Source: Avedoeria sp964651245 (lineage in GTDB: Bacteria > Chloroflexota > Anaerolineae > Epilineales > Epilineaceae). From it: a stretch of 64,000 nucleotides of DNA. Shown here in pieces: positions 7,331-17,300 of the stretch (positions within the stretch are counted from its first letter, which is position 1; the number at the start of each line of letters is the position of its first letter). Location: the NCBI GenBank assembly GCA_964651245.1, contig CAZYVI010000004.1, forward strand, positions 159,075-223,074, read 5' to 3'. The translations under genes and the position numbers were made by a program. The notes beneath the pieces are model-generated. The model did not search any database. It was not told the DNA's origin and was given only the letters and a program-made list of their open reading frames with translations.

Positions 7331-10053
7331 CCGGCGACCGCGGGGACGGGGGCGTGGTCCGCGGACCCGCCGCTGCCCGACGGGTGCCCGCGCCCGGCCG
7401 GCTCGTGGCGGCGATCGCCGTGGCGGCGGGCGCGGCCAGCGCCGTCCGACTGCATGCGTCGAGCCGCGCCGAGCCGGCCGCGATCGCATCGACGACGCTC
7501 AGCGCCCGGGTCTTCCTGCCGTTCGGGGTCGTGTTCGTCGACGCCCGGACGCGGGCGACGCAGCTGGCCGCCGCGTCGCGCACGCCGCGGGCATCGCGCA
7601 CCCCGTCGGCCACCGCCACGCCGACAGCGTCGAGGACGGCCACCGCGTCCCCGCGGCCGTCCGGCACGACCCTGCCGGCGACGGCGACCGTCCGGCCGTC
7701 GCCGTCGCCGCCGGTGGCCACGCCCGTGCCCGGCGCCGCGACCGCCACCACCCTCGCGACCGCAGCGCCCCCGACGGCGACGCCCACGGCGGCGTTCGTC
7801 GCGGACGACCCCGGCGACGACCACCTGGCGCCGCTCGCCGCCGGGCGCAGCGGCGCCACGGCCGTGCGCTACGACGCGGCGACGCGCTCGTACCGCTTCA
7901 CGCTGGCCGGCAGCGCGCAGCCGAACTGGTCGCTGGACCTGACCCACCCCGACGTTCAGCGCGGCCGGATCAGCCTGCGCGAGCTGGCGAGCGGACGCTA
8001 CCCGGTGGCGGGCGCCGGCCTCTACTACCGGTCGCTTGAGGACGAGGTCATCGAGCCGCGGCTCTTCCAGCTGGAGTGGGCGATCGAGCGGCTCGAGCAC
8101 GGCATCGTCGGCGGCTCGGTCGTGGTGACGGTCACCGAGCGGCTCGAGGAGGTGGCGCACCGCAAGCGATACACGCTGACACCGGTCGGGCGGGCGGTCC
8201 GCGTGCGCGCCCAGAGCCTGGACGGCGCCGGCGACGCCAGCGGTCGCTACGCCGGCTTCACCGCCGGCGACATCGAAGGCGGCCAGAGCGCGGTCGACGT
8301 CCGGGTGCCGTACATGGACAGCGTCCCGGTGACCTTCGTCGACGGCACCTGGTTCACCAGCGCCCTGCTCGACATCCCGCAGTCGCGCGCCAACGCCCTG
8401 GCGCCGCGGGGACCGGGCGCCAGCGGCGGCGGCTTCGCGAACGAGCTGGCCGCCTACTACGACCCCGACGCCCTCGGGCTGGTGCGCGCCGTCGACGAGA
8501 CGGTCTGGCTCACCTGGAGCACCGATGTGGCCGACGCGTTCCCGGCGCCGCCCGGCCCGGTAGCGCCGCACCGCGCGGCCCATGTCGGCCGCCTCCATGC
8601 GACGGTCGTGGACGTGCCCGGCGCGGCGCAGCGGTCGTTCGGCGACCGGGTCGCCTACGCCGCGGCGCTGCGAGCGCTCGGCGTCGACGACGTCGTCGTG
8701 CACGTGCCGCGGTGGCGCGATCCCGCGGCGCTGCCGCCGGCCGAGTGGCCGCCCGATCCGGCGCAGGGCGGCGAGGCGGCCTGGCGCGCGCTGGCGGCGT
8801 CGGTCGCGGTCGCGCCGTCGGCGGCCTACACGCTGACCGTGCCCGGCTGCCCGGATGCGCCCAACCCGTCGCATCGATCGAGCGAGCGGGTGACCGGTCG
8901 CGACGGCGTCCCAAAGGCGATGGACGCGGCGCAGCCCTGTCCCGACGGCGCCACGACACCGCGGTTCCTCCTCCCTCCGGCCGGCGCCGTCCGCCAGGCC
9001 GGCGAGGACGCGGGCCGCTGGACGGCCGCCGGCGCGCAGGGCGTGACGCTCGACGTGCTGGGCGCCTGGAATCCGGCCTTCGGCTGGCCGGGCGCGCCCG
9101 ACAACAACCTCGACTTCGACGCCAACCCGCGACACCCGGGCTCGGTCGGCGAGAGCGTCGCCGCCTACGGCCGGCTGTTCCAGCAGCTGCAGCGCCAGAT
9201 CGGGCCGGTCTGGGCCGACGGCGCGCACGGGCCGTGGCCGGCCCGCTACGACACGTTCTACCTTGGCTACGTCGACGGTGTGGCGCGGAGCCTCTCCAGC
9301 GGCGCGTTCGGCGACGCCGCCAGCGCCGGCGTCCTGGTGGTGCCCGACTTCGCGCTACGGGCGGCGCGGCCCAAGGCGATCGCGTACGGTCTGGGCGACG
9401 TCGAGCGCTTCTTCGGCGCCGACCGGCCGCGCGGTCCGCTGTCGATGGCCGAGCTCGACGCCTGGCGGGCGACCGAGCTGGCGTTCGGCCACGCGGGCGC
9501 CTGGCTGACGGCCGGCGCGGCGATCGCCGACGGCGACGGCTGGCGGGGCGACCCGACCGCACCGTGGTCGCTGGCCGAGGAGGTCAAGGACTACCACCTC
9601 TTCCTGCCGCTCCAGACGCGCACCCTCGACGCACCCGTCGACCGCGTCGACTACGTGGGGCCGGACGGCCGGGCGCGCACGCTGGCGGCGGCGCTCGTCG
9701 ACGGCCTCGACCTCATCGGGCCGCGGCTGGTGCTGCGCTACGGCGGGCCGGCGCCGGTGACGGTCTGGGTCAACCTGGGCGCGACGAACTGGCCGGTCGT
9801 CCACGACGACACCGTCGTCGACCTGCCGCCCGACGGCTGGCTCGTCGACGGCGCCGACCTCGACGCCTACAGCGCCCTCGTCGACGGCCGCCGCGTCGAC
9901 TTCCTCCGCGCCCCGCAATGGACGCTCTACGACGGCCGCGGCACCCCGACGACGTTCCCGGACGGCGCCACAGCGACGTGGCTGCGCGTGGTGCGGGCGG
10001 ACGGGCGGGTGGTGGAGGGGCGGGGGGATGGGAGCGTGATCGCGACGCCGTGA
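7327..10053 (+). CDS. Large secreted protein of unknown function, possibly glycoside-hydrolase-like
   Basis: The 908-residue product begins at GTG 7327, overlapping the upstream TGA. A hydrophobic segment near residues 22-40 acts as signal or anchor. A Ser/Thr/Pro linker (about 75-155) leads to a long globular region. In it, an N-terminal beta-rich part (about 165-390) is followed by an alpha/beta part with LGVDDVVVHVPRWRD, a VTLDVLGAWNPAFGW strand-loop, then AYGRLFQQLQRQIGPVWADGA and FGHAGAWLTAGA. A C-terminal beta part ends with a WTLYDGRG block. The order resembles sugar-active TIM-barrel proteins with flanking beta domains (DUF5696-like proteins come to mind), but I cannot assign a family or catalytic residues. 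As the last gene of a sigma/anti-sigma unit it may be an extracellular effector of that system. Confidence 0.5.
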   Translation: MTGDRGDGGVVRGPAAARRVPAPGRLVAAIAVAAGAASAVRLHASSRAEPAAIASTTLSARVFLPFGVVFVDARTRATQLAAASRTPRASRTPSATATPTASRTATASPRPSGTTLPATATVRPSPSPPVATPVPGAATATTLATAAPPTATPTAAFVADDPGDDHLAPLAAGRSGATAVRYDAATRSYRFTLAGSAQPNWSLDLTHPDVQRGRISLRELASGRYPVAGAGLYYRSLEDEVIEPRLFQLEWAIERLEHGIVGGSVVVTVTERLEEVAHRKRYTLTPVGRAVRVRAQSLDGAGDASGRYAGFTAGDIEGGQSAVDVRVPYMDSVPVTFVDGTWFTSALLDIPQSRANALAPRGPGASGGGFANELAAYYDPDALGLVRAVDETVWLTWSTDVADAFPAPPGPVAPHRAAHVGRLHATVVDVPGAAQRSFGDRVAYAAALRALGVDDVVVHVPRWRDPAALPPAEWPPDPAQGGEAAWRALAASVAVAPSAAYTLTVPGCPDAPNPSHRSSERVTGRDGVPKAMDAAQPCPDGATTPRFLLPPAGAVRQAGEDAGRWTAAGAQGVTLDVLGAWNPAFGWPGAPDNNLDFDANPRHPGSVGESVAAYGRLFQQLQRQIGPVWADGAHGPWPARYDTFYLGYVDGVARSLSSGAFGDAASAGVLVVPDFALRAARPKAIAYGLGDVERFFGADRPRGPLSMAELDAWRATELAFGHAGAWLTAGAAIADGDGWRGDPTAPWSLAEEVKDYHLFLPLQTRTLDAPVDRVDYVGPDGRARTLAAALVDGLDLIGPRLVLRYGGPAPVTVWVNLGATNWPVVHDDTVVDLPPDGWLVDGADLDAYSALVDGRRVDFLRAPQWTLYDGRGTPTTFPDGATATWLRVVRADGRVVEGRGDGSVIATP

Positions 10054-10077
10054 GGGCGGGGCGGCCCGCCCTCACGG
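10048..10077. terminator. Strong hairpin terminator between convergent genes
   Basis: A perfect 13-bp stem (CCGTGAGGGCGGG and its complement) closes a GCGG loop. The left arm includes the TGA stop of the upstream gene. No U-tract follows on either strand. It separates the sigma-factor unit from the convergent lipoprotein gene. Confidence 0.7.
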
Positions 10078-10126
10078 GGTGCATCGCGCCCGATGGCCGC
10101 GCCAGGCCGGCGCCCGGCGCGGCGGG

Positions 10127-11209
10127 CTAGTTCGTGCGGTCGGGTGGATTCACGGGCGACGAGCGCAGCCCGACCGGGTAGCCGTAGTACGCCACCAGGT
10201 AGGGCGGACCGTCGACGCTGCCCTCGCGCCACGTGGCGACGACGAGCGCCCACTTGTCGCCGACGGACCATGGGATTTCGGTCGCCAGGGGCTGTCCGGC
10301 CGGCATCGCGACGCCGACGTGCGCGGTGACGACTCCCGTGGCGTACAGGGGCGAGCCTTCGACAAGCTGGGCAACCTCGACGTCCTGCGACGTCGTGACG
10401 TAGCGCACGTCGACCCACGGCGCCGTGGTGCGCCGTCCGAGCTGGGCGATCGTGAACGTGCCGCGGCCGGCGGCGGGTTGGGGCTGGGCGCTGAACGACA
10501 CCGGCACGTTTCCGCCACGCCCTTGGCCCAGGGTGATTCCCAAGGCCCAGTTCGTCGAGAGTTCCTCGTCGATGCAGCCTTCCACGGTTTCCAGCTCGTT
10601 GTTGCCCAGGTCGAAGAGGTACTCCACGCGGCTCACGTGGTTCGGGTCGCCCATGAGGCGGTAGCCGACGTGCGTCATCATGCCGTACGGCACGAACTTC
10701 TCGCGCTGGAGCGCGGTGGGCCACCGGATGATCGTGTTCGGTGGAAGCGCGTTATCTTCGTACACCAAGGTGTTCGACAACGGGTTCGCGATGCCGGCCC
10801 AGAGGTCGCTCACCGACTCCGTCACCTCGCCGGGAGCGGGCGCGGCAAAGCGCGGGTCCTCCGGCAGCAAGGTGAACTGCAACCCGAGTGCACCGGGCTC
10901 GCTCTGCGGGGAGCAGTTGTTCGTCACGTCGAGGTTCACCAACGCCGCCACGCCGAGCGGGTGGGCGTCATCCGTGGGCGCCTCGACCGTCCCGCTCACC
11001 GCGAGCGGCGCCGCATCCGTGGTCGGGGCACCCGACTCGCCCGCCCCGATGCGCGCTGTTTCGGTGATCGCCTCGCCGGTGCCCACATCGCCCAGCGGCG
11101 CGGCAGCCGTGATCGCTGACGGGAGGTCGGAGGCAGGCGGTGCTGGGTCAGGAGCGCGGCAGGCGGCGACGGCGAGGGTGGCGAGCACGACGATGCTGGA
11201 TGGTCTCAT
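10127..11209 (-). CDS. Secreted lipoprotein of unknown function
   Basis: The 360-residue product has a short positively charged N-terminus, a hydrophobic run and a lipobox ending LAVAAC with the acylated cysteine at residue 17. A Pro/Ala/Thr-rich spacer (about 18-90) precedes a globular domain of about 260 residues with VAALVNLDVTNNC, a central FDLGNNELETVEGC stretch and a C-terminal WSVGDKWALVVATW block. Two or three spaced cysteines could form disulfides outside the cell. I do not recognise the domain. The gene lies downstream of the giant surface-protein gene on the same strand, but a strong hairpin separates them, so they are probably separate transcripts. Confidence 0.65.
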   Translation of the reverse strand: MRPSSIVVLATLAVAACRAPDPAPPASDLPSAITAAAPLGDVGTGEAITETARIGAGESGAPTTDAAPLAVSGTVEAPTDDAHPLGVAALVNLDVTNNCSPQSEPGALGLQFTLLPEDPRFAAPAPGEVTESVSDLWAGIANPLSNTLVYEDNALPPNTIIRWPTALQREKFVPYGMMTHVGYRLMGDPNHVSRVEYLFDLGNNELETVEGCIDEELSTNWALGITLGQGRGGNVPVSFSAQPQPAAGRGTFTIAQLGRRTTAPWVDVRYVTTSQDVEVAQLVEGSPLYATGVVTAHVGVAMPAGQPLATEIPWSVGDKWALVVATWREGSVDGPPYLVAYYGYPVGLRSSPVNPPDRTN

Positions 11210-11271
11210 GGCTTGGTCCTCCGCGTGGATCGATCGATGTGCAGCGTGCGAGGGTCCGTTCGTTGCAGCGG

Positions 11272-11310
11272 CCCAGGCTGGGATCGGCGCGCGGCCGATC
11301 CCAGCCTGGG
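11272..11310 (-). terminator. 17-bp hairpin terminator downstream of the giant surface-protein gene
   Basis: A perfect 17-bp stem CCCAGGCTGGGATCGGC and its complement close a 5-nt loop. It lies 7 bp past the stop of the giant gene in its direction of transcription and about 60 bp before the lipoprotein start. There is no run of T after the stem. Confidence 0.75.
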
Positions 11311-11317
11311 CGGCAAG

Positions 11318-14300
11318 CTACGGGTAGGCCCGTCGATTGTGCTGGCGCGCCATGGGGTTGTACAGGGCATCGCTCGGCGATCCGGCGGCTCCCTGCCCAC
11401 GCCCGCCGCCCAGCGGCGGCGAGGTCGGGGCGGGCGCCGGCACGCACTTGCCGACCGTGCCGCGCTGGTAGAGCGCCACGATCGCCTGCGCCGGCAGCGC
11501 GCTGCCGATGAACTCGACCTCGTCCAACCAGCCGTCGAAGAAGCTGGTCGGCTGGAAGGACAGCGCGCCCAGTCGCAGCACGCTGGCGTTCTCGAGGCTC
11601 CCGGGCCGAACGCGCGGATCGAAGGGCTCGCCGATCGCCTGGCCATCCAGGAAGAACCGGCCGCCATCGGCGCGGTCGCGGTCGACGCTCACCGCCAGGA
11701 GGTGCCAGCGGTCGTCCTTCGGGATCGCGACGCCGGCGCCGAAGTTCGTGTACCCGGACGCATCGGCCAGCTGGAGCCCCGGCTGCATGTTGTTCAGGTA
11801 GAGCTGGTACCCCGGCCCACCGGCGCTGGCTTGCTTGACCATCGCCACGTGGACACCGTTCGTCGTCGCGTCCGGCGGCACCTTCACCCAGGCGTCCAGC
11901 GTGAAGTCGCCTCGAGGGCTGGCCACGACGTCGAGCGATGCGTGGTCGGGCACGTCGACGTACGCCGTCTGCCCGTCGAAACGCAGGGCGCGGCCGACGT
12001 GGCCGGAGCCGCGTCGGGCGGCGCCGTTCAGCGTGCCGAAGTTCAGGATCGGGACCTCGACGGCGTCCAGCACGACCTCGCCGCCCGCCTCCTCGAACCG
12101 CCACCAGGCCGCCAGGCCGGGCAGCTGGCTGAGCGGCAGGCACGACGTCGACCCGGTTCGCGTGGGCGTGGCGGACGGGCGCGGCGGCGTCACCGAGGGC
12201 GGCGCGGCCGGCGTCGTGGCGGTCGGCTGGGCCGCCGCCACCACCTGGAAGCTGCAGCGGCGCAGCTCGCGGTAGCTCTGGTCCGGCTGCTGGGCCTGGA
12301 ACGACAGCCGTCGCAGCCCCAGCGGCGCGTCGGCGGGCAGGACGAGCGGCGGGCTCACCGTGTAGGTCACGCCGCCGTCGATCGTCCCGCCGTCGATCTG
12401 CCGTTCCTGGCCGCCGTCCGGCCACTGGTACATCACGCGGACGGTGGCCTGCGCCGCCCCGTCGATGCGCACGGCGATCGGGACGGTCTCGCCCTGGCCG
12501 TAGAGCACGTCGGCGGTGTCCTCGGCGCAGCCGCGGTCCGTCCGGATCTGCCCGACGAGCGCCGGCGTCGGCCCGGGCCGCGTGGCGGTCGGCGTCGCGC
12601 TGGCCGTCGCCGTCGGCCGCGGCGGCGTCGCGCTCGGCGGCAGTGGCGTGGCCGTGGGCTCGACCTCGTCGGTGGGCTCCGGTCCGTCCGTCGGCGCCGC
12701 CGTCCACGTCGGGCGCGGCGTCGGGCCGGGCGTCCACGTCGGCCGCAACCTGGGCGTCGGTGTGGGCGATCCGGTCGACGTCGGGCCGCTCGGCACCGGC
12801 ACGGCCGGCACGCCGCCCAGCGGGGCGTTCATGACCGTGCCCGGCAGGAAGATCTGCGACGTGACCGAGCCGCCCCACCCGAACGTCGGGCAGCGGAGCG
12901 CCGCGGCAAACGTCTGCACCTCGTGCCCGCCGGCGGCGATGGCGAAGAACTTGCCCAGGGGCGGCGTGATGGACGGGCTGAAGCCAGAGAAGTTTCCCCA
13001 AGACTCGAGCGTACCGTTCGCTCGCATCGCAAGGCTGTGGCCGAAGCCTACGGCGATGGCGCGGTAGCCGGTGCCGAAGGATGTCCCGTGCGCACTGGGT
13101 AACGCTTCGTCGAAAACGGTGCCCCACGACCAGATGCGTCCCTGCGTGTCCAGAGCCAGCGAGTGCGTGACGTTAATGTCGATGGCGACGAACGGATCGG
13201 GACTCTTGGGCATGACTTGCATGACGCAGCTACCCGAGGTGCAACCCGGCACCTGCCCGAGGTTGTTGAAGCCCCAGCCGTAGATGTCGCCGTCCGAGAG
13301 GGCCAGGGTGCTGCCGCCGCTGGCGGCAATCGCGTCGTACACGCGGCTGCTCTCCACGCAGTGGCCGGCGGTGGGCGCTGCACAGCCGGGCAGCTGACCA
13401 TGGAAGTTGTTGGGCCCCCAGCTGTGCAGGTTGCCCTTCTCATCGATGGCCATGGCGACCTCATCCCCGGCCGATATGGCCACGTACCCCGGAATCGTAA
13501 CGGTAGGCTTGGTGGAGCACTTCAGAGAATTCGGACAGCCGCTGAAGAGGGCCTCCGCGACTCCGAGACTCGCGCGCCAACTGTGCATCGCCCCCTTCGC
13601 GTCGAGCGCGACCGTGAAGCCCTGTCCAGCGGCGATGGCGATGAACGGCGTGGTCGGAGCCGGCACCTTGGCCGTGGGCGGTCCGCCCCACGCCACCAGG
13701 TCGCCGTTGTTCAGGAGCGCCACCGTGTGGTCGAACCCCTGGGCGACGGCCTTGTAGCCGGCCGACAAAGACTTCGGCGAAGCCGAGGCCGGCACACCGC
13801 CGATCTGGCCGTAGTACTGGGGGTCGTCGCCCCAGACGTAGAGGCGGCGCTGGTTCGCGAGGAACCAGGGCACCTTCGGACAGACGATCAGCGGCAGGTT
13901 GCCGAAGTCCAGCTCGTCCGGCGCGATCGGCTTCATCGTGCCGGTCTCGTGGATCTCAAAGGGGGGCAGCGTAGCGTCGCAGTAGACGTAGACCTCGTAC
14001 TTCCGCGGCAGCTTGGGCAGCGTCTGCAGGTAGCCGGCCTTGGGTACTTCTTCGATGTAGTAGATGCCCACGGGGAGCGTGAGGACGTAGGCGCCCGATG
14101 CGTTCGTCGTCGCGCTGAACGCCGGGGTGGTGGCTCCGGGCTCGGTGGCGGTGATCACCCAGCCGCCCATGCCCGGCTCGCCGCTGTCGCGCTTGCCGTT
14201 GCCGTTCGCGTCGCGGAACTTGATGCCGCTGAGGGTGACCTCGCACGGCGGCGTCTTGAAGTTCGCGAAGTTCACGTCCCACACCTCGGCGCCGAAGCCC

Positions 14301-17300
14301 AAGGCCAGCTTGTGGGTGCCAGGCGGCACCGGCTGCGGGCCGGTCTGGTGCCAGCCGTCCGCCTGCTGCTGCGGCGTCATCTGCTCGGCGATCGTGGTGT
14401 CGCCCGGCAGCGCGTCGAGGCAGTATTCCCCCGAGCGGAGCAGGCCTGTGCCATCGGCGGTGACGGTGGTCGCGACCTGCGCGCCGTCCTGGCTGGCGAC
14501 GATCGTCCATCCGGATAGGTGGTTCTCGCCTGGGTCGCAGACTCCGTCTTGGTCCGCGTCCTCGCACTTCACGCCGCACACGCGCCCGCAGATCGGCAGG
14601 TCGGCGGCGACCGCGTGGTCGTTCGGCACGCCCTGCGGGCCGCCCGAGCCGTCGCGGGCGCCGTCCAAGGCGCCGTGGGCGCCGGGCGTCTGCGAGCCGG
14701 TGACATTGAAGGTCGGCGCGCCGAAGACGTGCTTCGGGGTGCCCGTGCCGTTCGGCAGGCTCATCCAGGTAGCCGTGGCGTGGTTCACGAGCGCGGGGCA
14801 GGCCGTGTCCGTAACCTCGGCGTCGAAGCGGAATCGCACCTCACAGCCCGGCCGCATGGCGTCGATCCCGAGCTGCAACGGTGAGGCCATCGTCATGCCA
14901 GCGGCGCAGTTCGGCGGCGTCATGCCGATGCTCGTCGTGCCCGCCAGCGAGAGCCCGGCAGGCAGGACGTCCTCCAGCGCCACCTCGAAGGCAGTGGCGG
15001 ACCCGGCGTTCGTCACGACGAGCTCGTAGGGGATCATCGCGCCCAGGGTCACCTCCGCCGGCAGCTGTGCCGTCGGGAAGCGCTTGTCCAGCGTCAGGCG
15101 CGGCTCGACGATCTTCACGTAGGCATCGGGCAGGCCCTGGCCACCCCAGTCCAGGTTGACGTCCGGGAACGTCTGCCCGGCGGCGGCGACGGCAACGTTG
15201 TTGCCCTTCACCTCGTGCGTCTCATCGTAGTCGACGTTGTTTTGCGTGTTGCACACCAGGGCGTTGAACCGGAAGCGGAACGTCCGCGGTGTATTCGTGG
15301 CGCCGTTGCCGGGCAACATCACCTTGCCGAACTCGAACGTGGGCGGCTGCGCACCGACCAGGCAGTGGAACGGACCGCCCTTCACGTCCGGTTGGTTTCC
15401 GACCGCGACTCCGGCGATGGGTGTGTCGACGAAGGTGACCTCCGCCGTCTGCGGCAGGTACACGAGGTCGGCTGGCAGGAGGTCCGTCACCTCCAGTGCG
15501 GGCGACAGCCCCTCCGGCACCGTCACCTCGACTTCGTAGCGCACGATCTCGCCGATCGCCACCGGGCGCGGCTCGGCCAGGCTGCCGTCCTCGGCATCCG
15601 AGGTGTGCGCCTCCGACGTCTCCACCAGGCGCTTGAACGCCCGCGGCCCGACGCAGACGCTGGCCTGGGCGTGGGTGTTGACGGCCAGGCCGGCGGCCAC
15701 GTGGTTGGCGCCACCCTCCCGCCCGGCGTAGCTCAGCAGCTCCGCCTCGTTCACGTAGCAGCCGGCTTCCACGTTGGGTGCGATGGTGGCGTGGACGATG
15801 ATGATCGCCAGGTTGAGCCCGTCGTCGGGGTCGTAGGGATCGATGGCCCCCTTGGTCAAGGTCGTCGGTCCAGGATCGTCCAGCGTCAGGCCTGCGGAGG
15901 AAAACAGGGCGCCGGAGTGGACGATCGGCGAACCGTTTCCGTTGACGACGCACTCCACGGTCGCGTTCTGTAGCTGAGGCGGCAGCTTGTCGCTCACGCT
16001 CACATCAAACGCGCCCTCCACCGCCGCACCGAAGTTCTCGACGACGATGGCGAACCGCACCTCGTCTCCGGCGTCGAGGCCGGCCAACACGCTCGCGCCG
16101 GGCGCCCCGCCCAGGAAGTTCGGGCTCGCGTCGAGGACGGTCGAGGTCACGCCGTTCAGATTGCAGCCCGTGAACGGTCCCTTGTCGTTCAGCGGCTCGT
16201 AGTGCGGCGGCATGTCCGCCGTGTCCTTGCTCGTCCAGATGACGCCCTTGCGGATCGCCAGCCGGGGCGCGGCCACCTGGAACGCCGCGGCGTAGGCCTG
16301 GCAGTAGGCCTTGCCGAGCGTGTTCCGCTCGCACTCGCGGACGAGGTTCGTCATGTGCAGGCCGTCGGCGTAGGGGTCGGTCGTGACGGTGGCCGTCAGG
16401 CGCACGATCAGGGTGCGCTGCTGGATGTTCTGCGCCCAGAGGTCGCCGAACTCGAAGCGCAGGCTGTTGCCGGCGCCAACCGAGGCGATGGGCGCCGACA
16501 CGGTCGTCGGCGCTTGCGTCGGCGTGAGCAACCAGCACGCTTGTCCCGGCGCCGGGTTGCCCACGATCGAACCGTTCATGGCGCACTTCGGCAACGGCGT
16601 CGTCATGCCGTTGAACTCGCCGTTGCTCAGCACCGGCGCCGGCAGCCAGTCCTCGATCACGATGTCCTCGGCGTCGGCGGATGGGATCGTCTTGGCGATC
16701 TCGAACGTGATCGTGTCGCCGGGCGAGAAGGCATACAGCCCGGTGTTCGCGTCCAGCACCAGTTCATCCGCCGCATCGTTGCGGGCGACGACCCGCTTCT
16801 CGAGGTCGCCGGCCACGATCTGGAGCGCCGCGGCGCTGTCGTCGGTGGCCCAGACGTTCGTCCCCGCCCAGACGTTGATGCCCTCGACCTCGACGCGGAG
16901 CGCACGCAGCGAGGCGCGGTTGCACAGCGGGTCGTGCTTGTCGACGTGGAGGTTGCCGGTCGCGCCTGGGCCAGGCTGGGGCAGGGCGAACTGGTGGTTG
17001 ATGCGGGCCCGGAAGCGGATCGTGCCCCACGCCGGCTTGCCTTGGCCCTGGGGGGTGGCGGCGCCGGAGAGGACGCCTTGCTTGATCGACGGCGAGGCGG
17101 TCGGCCACTGGGTTGCAGCCTGCGCCTCGAGCAGCGCGCTCACGTCGAAGGTCACCTTGCTGCCGCCGGTCAGGTCGAACGGCGTGCCGTCGTCGGGGTA
17201 GCTGGCGGAGCAGACCTCGCTCGGCACCGATGTCGGCTGGAAGTCGGCCCAGGGCCAGTTCATGCTCAGCGGCGCCGCGAGCGTGCCGTCGCTGATCGTG

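Noticed and set aside
6064..9228. A 1054-residue open frame on the minus strand
   Set aside because: It is antisense to the ECF partner and secreted-protein genes and has the Arg/Ala/Gly composition of a shadow frame, with no recognisable domain.
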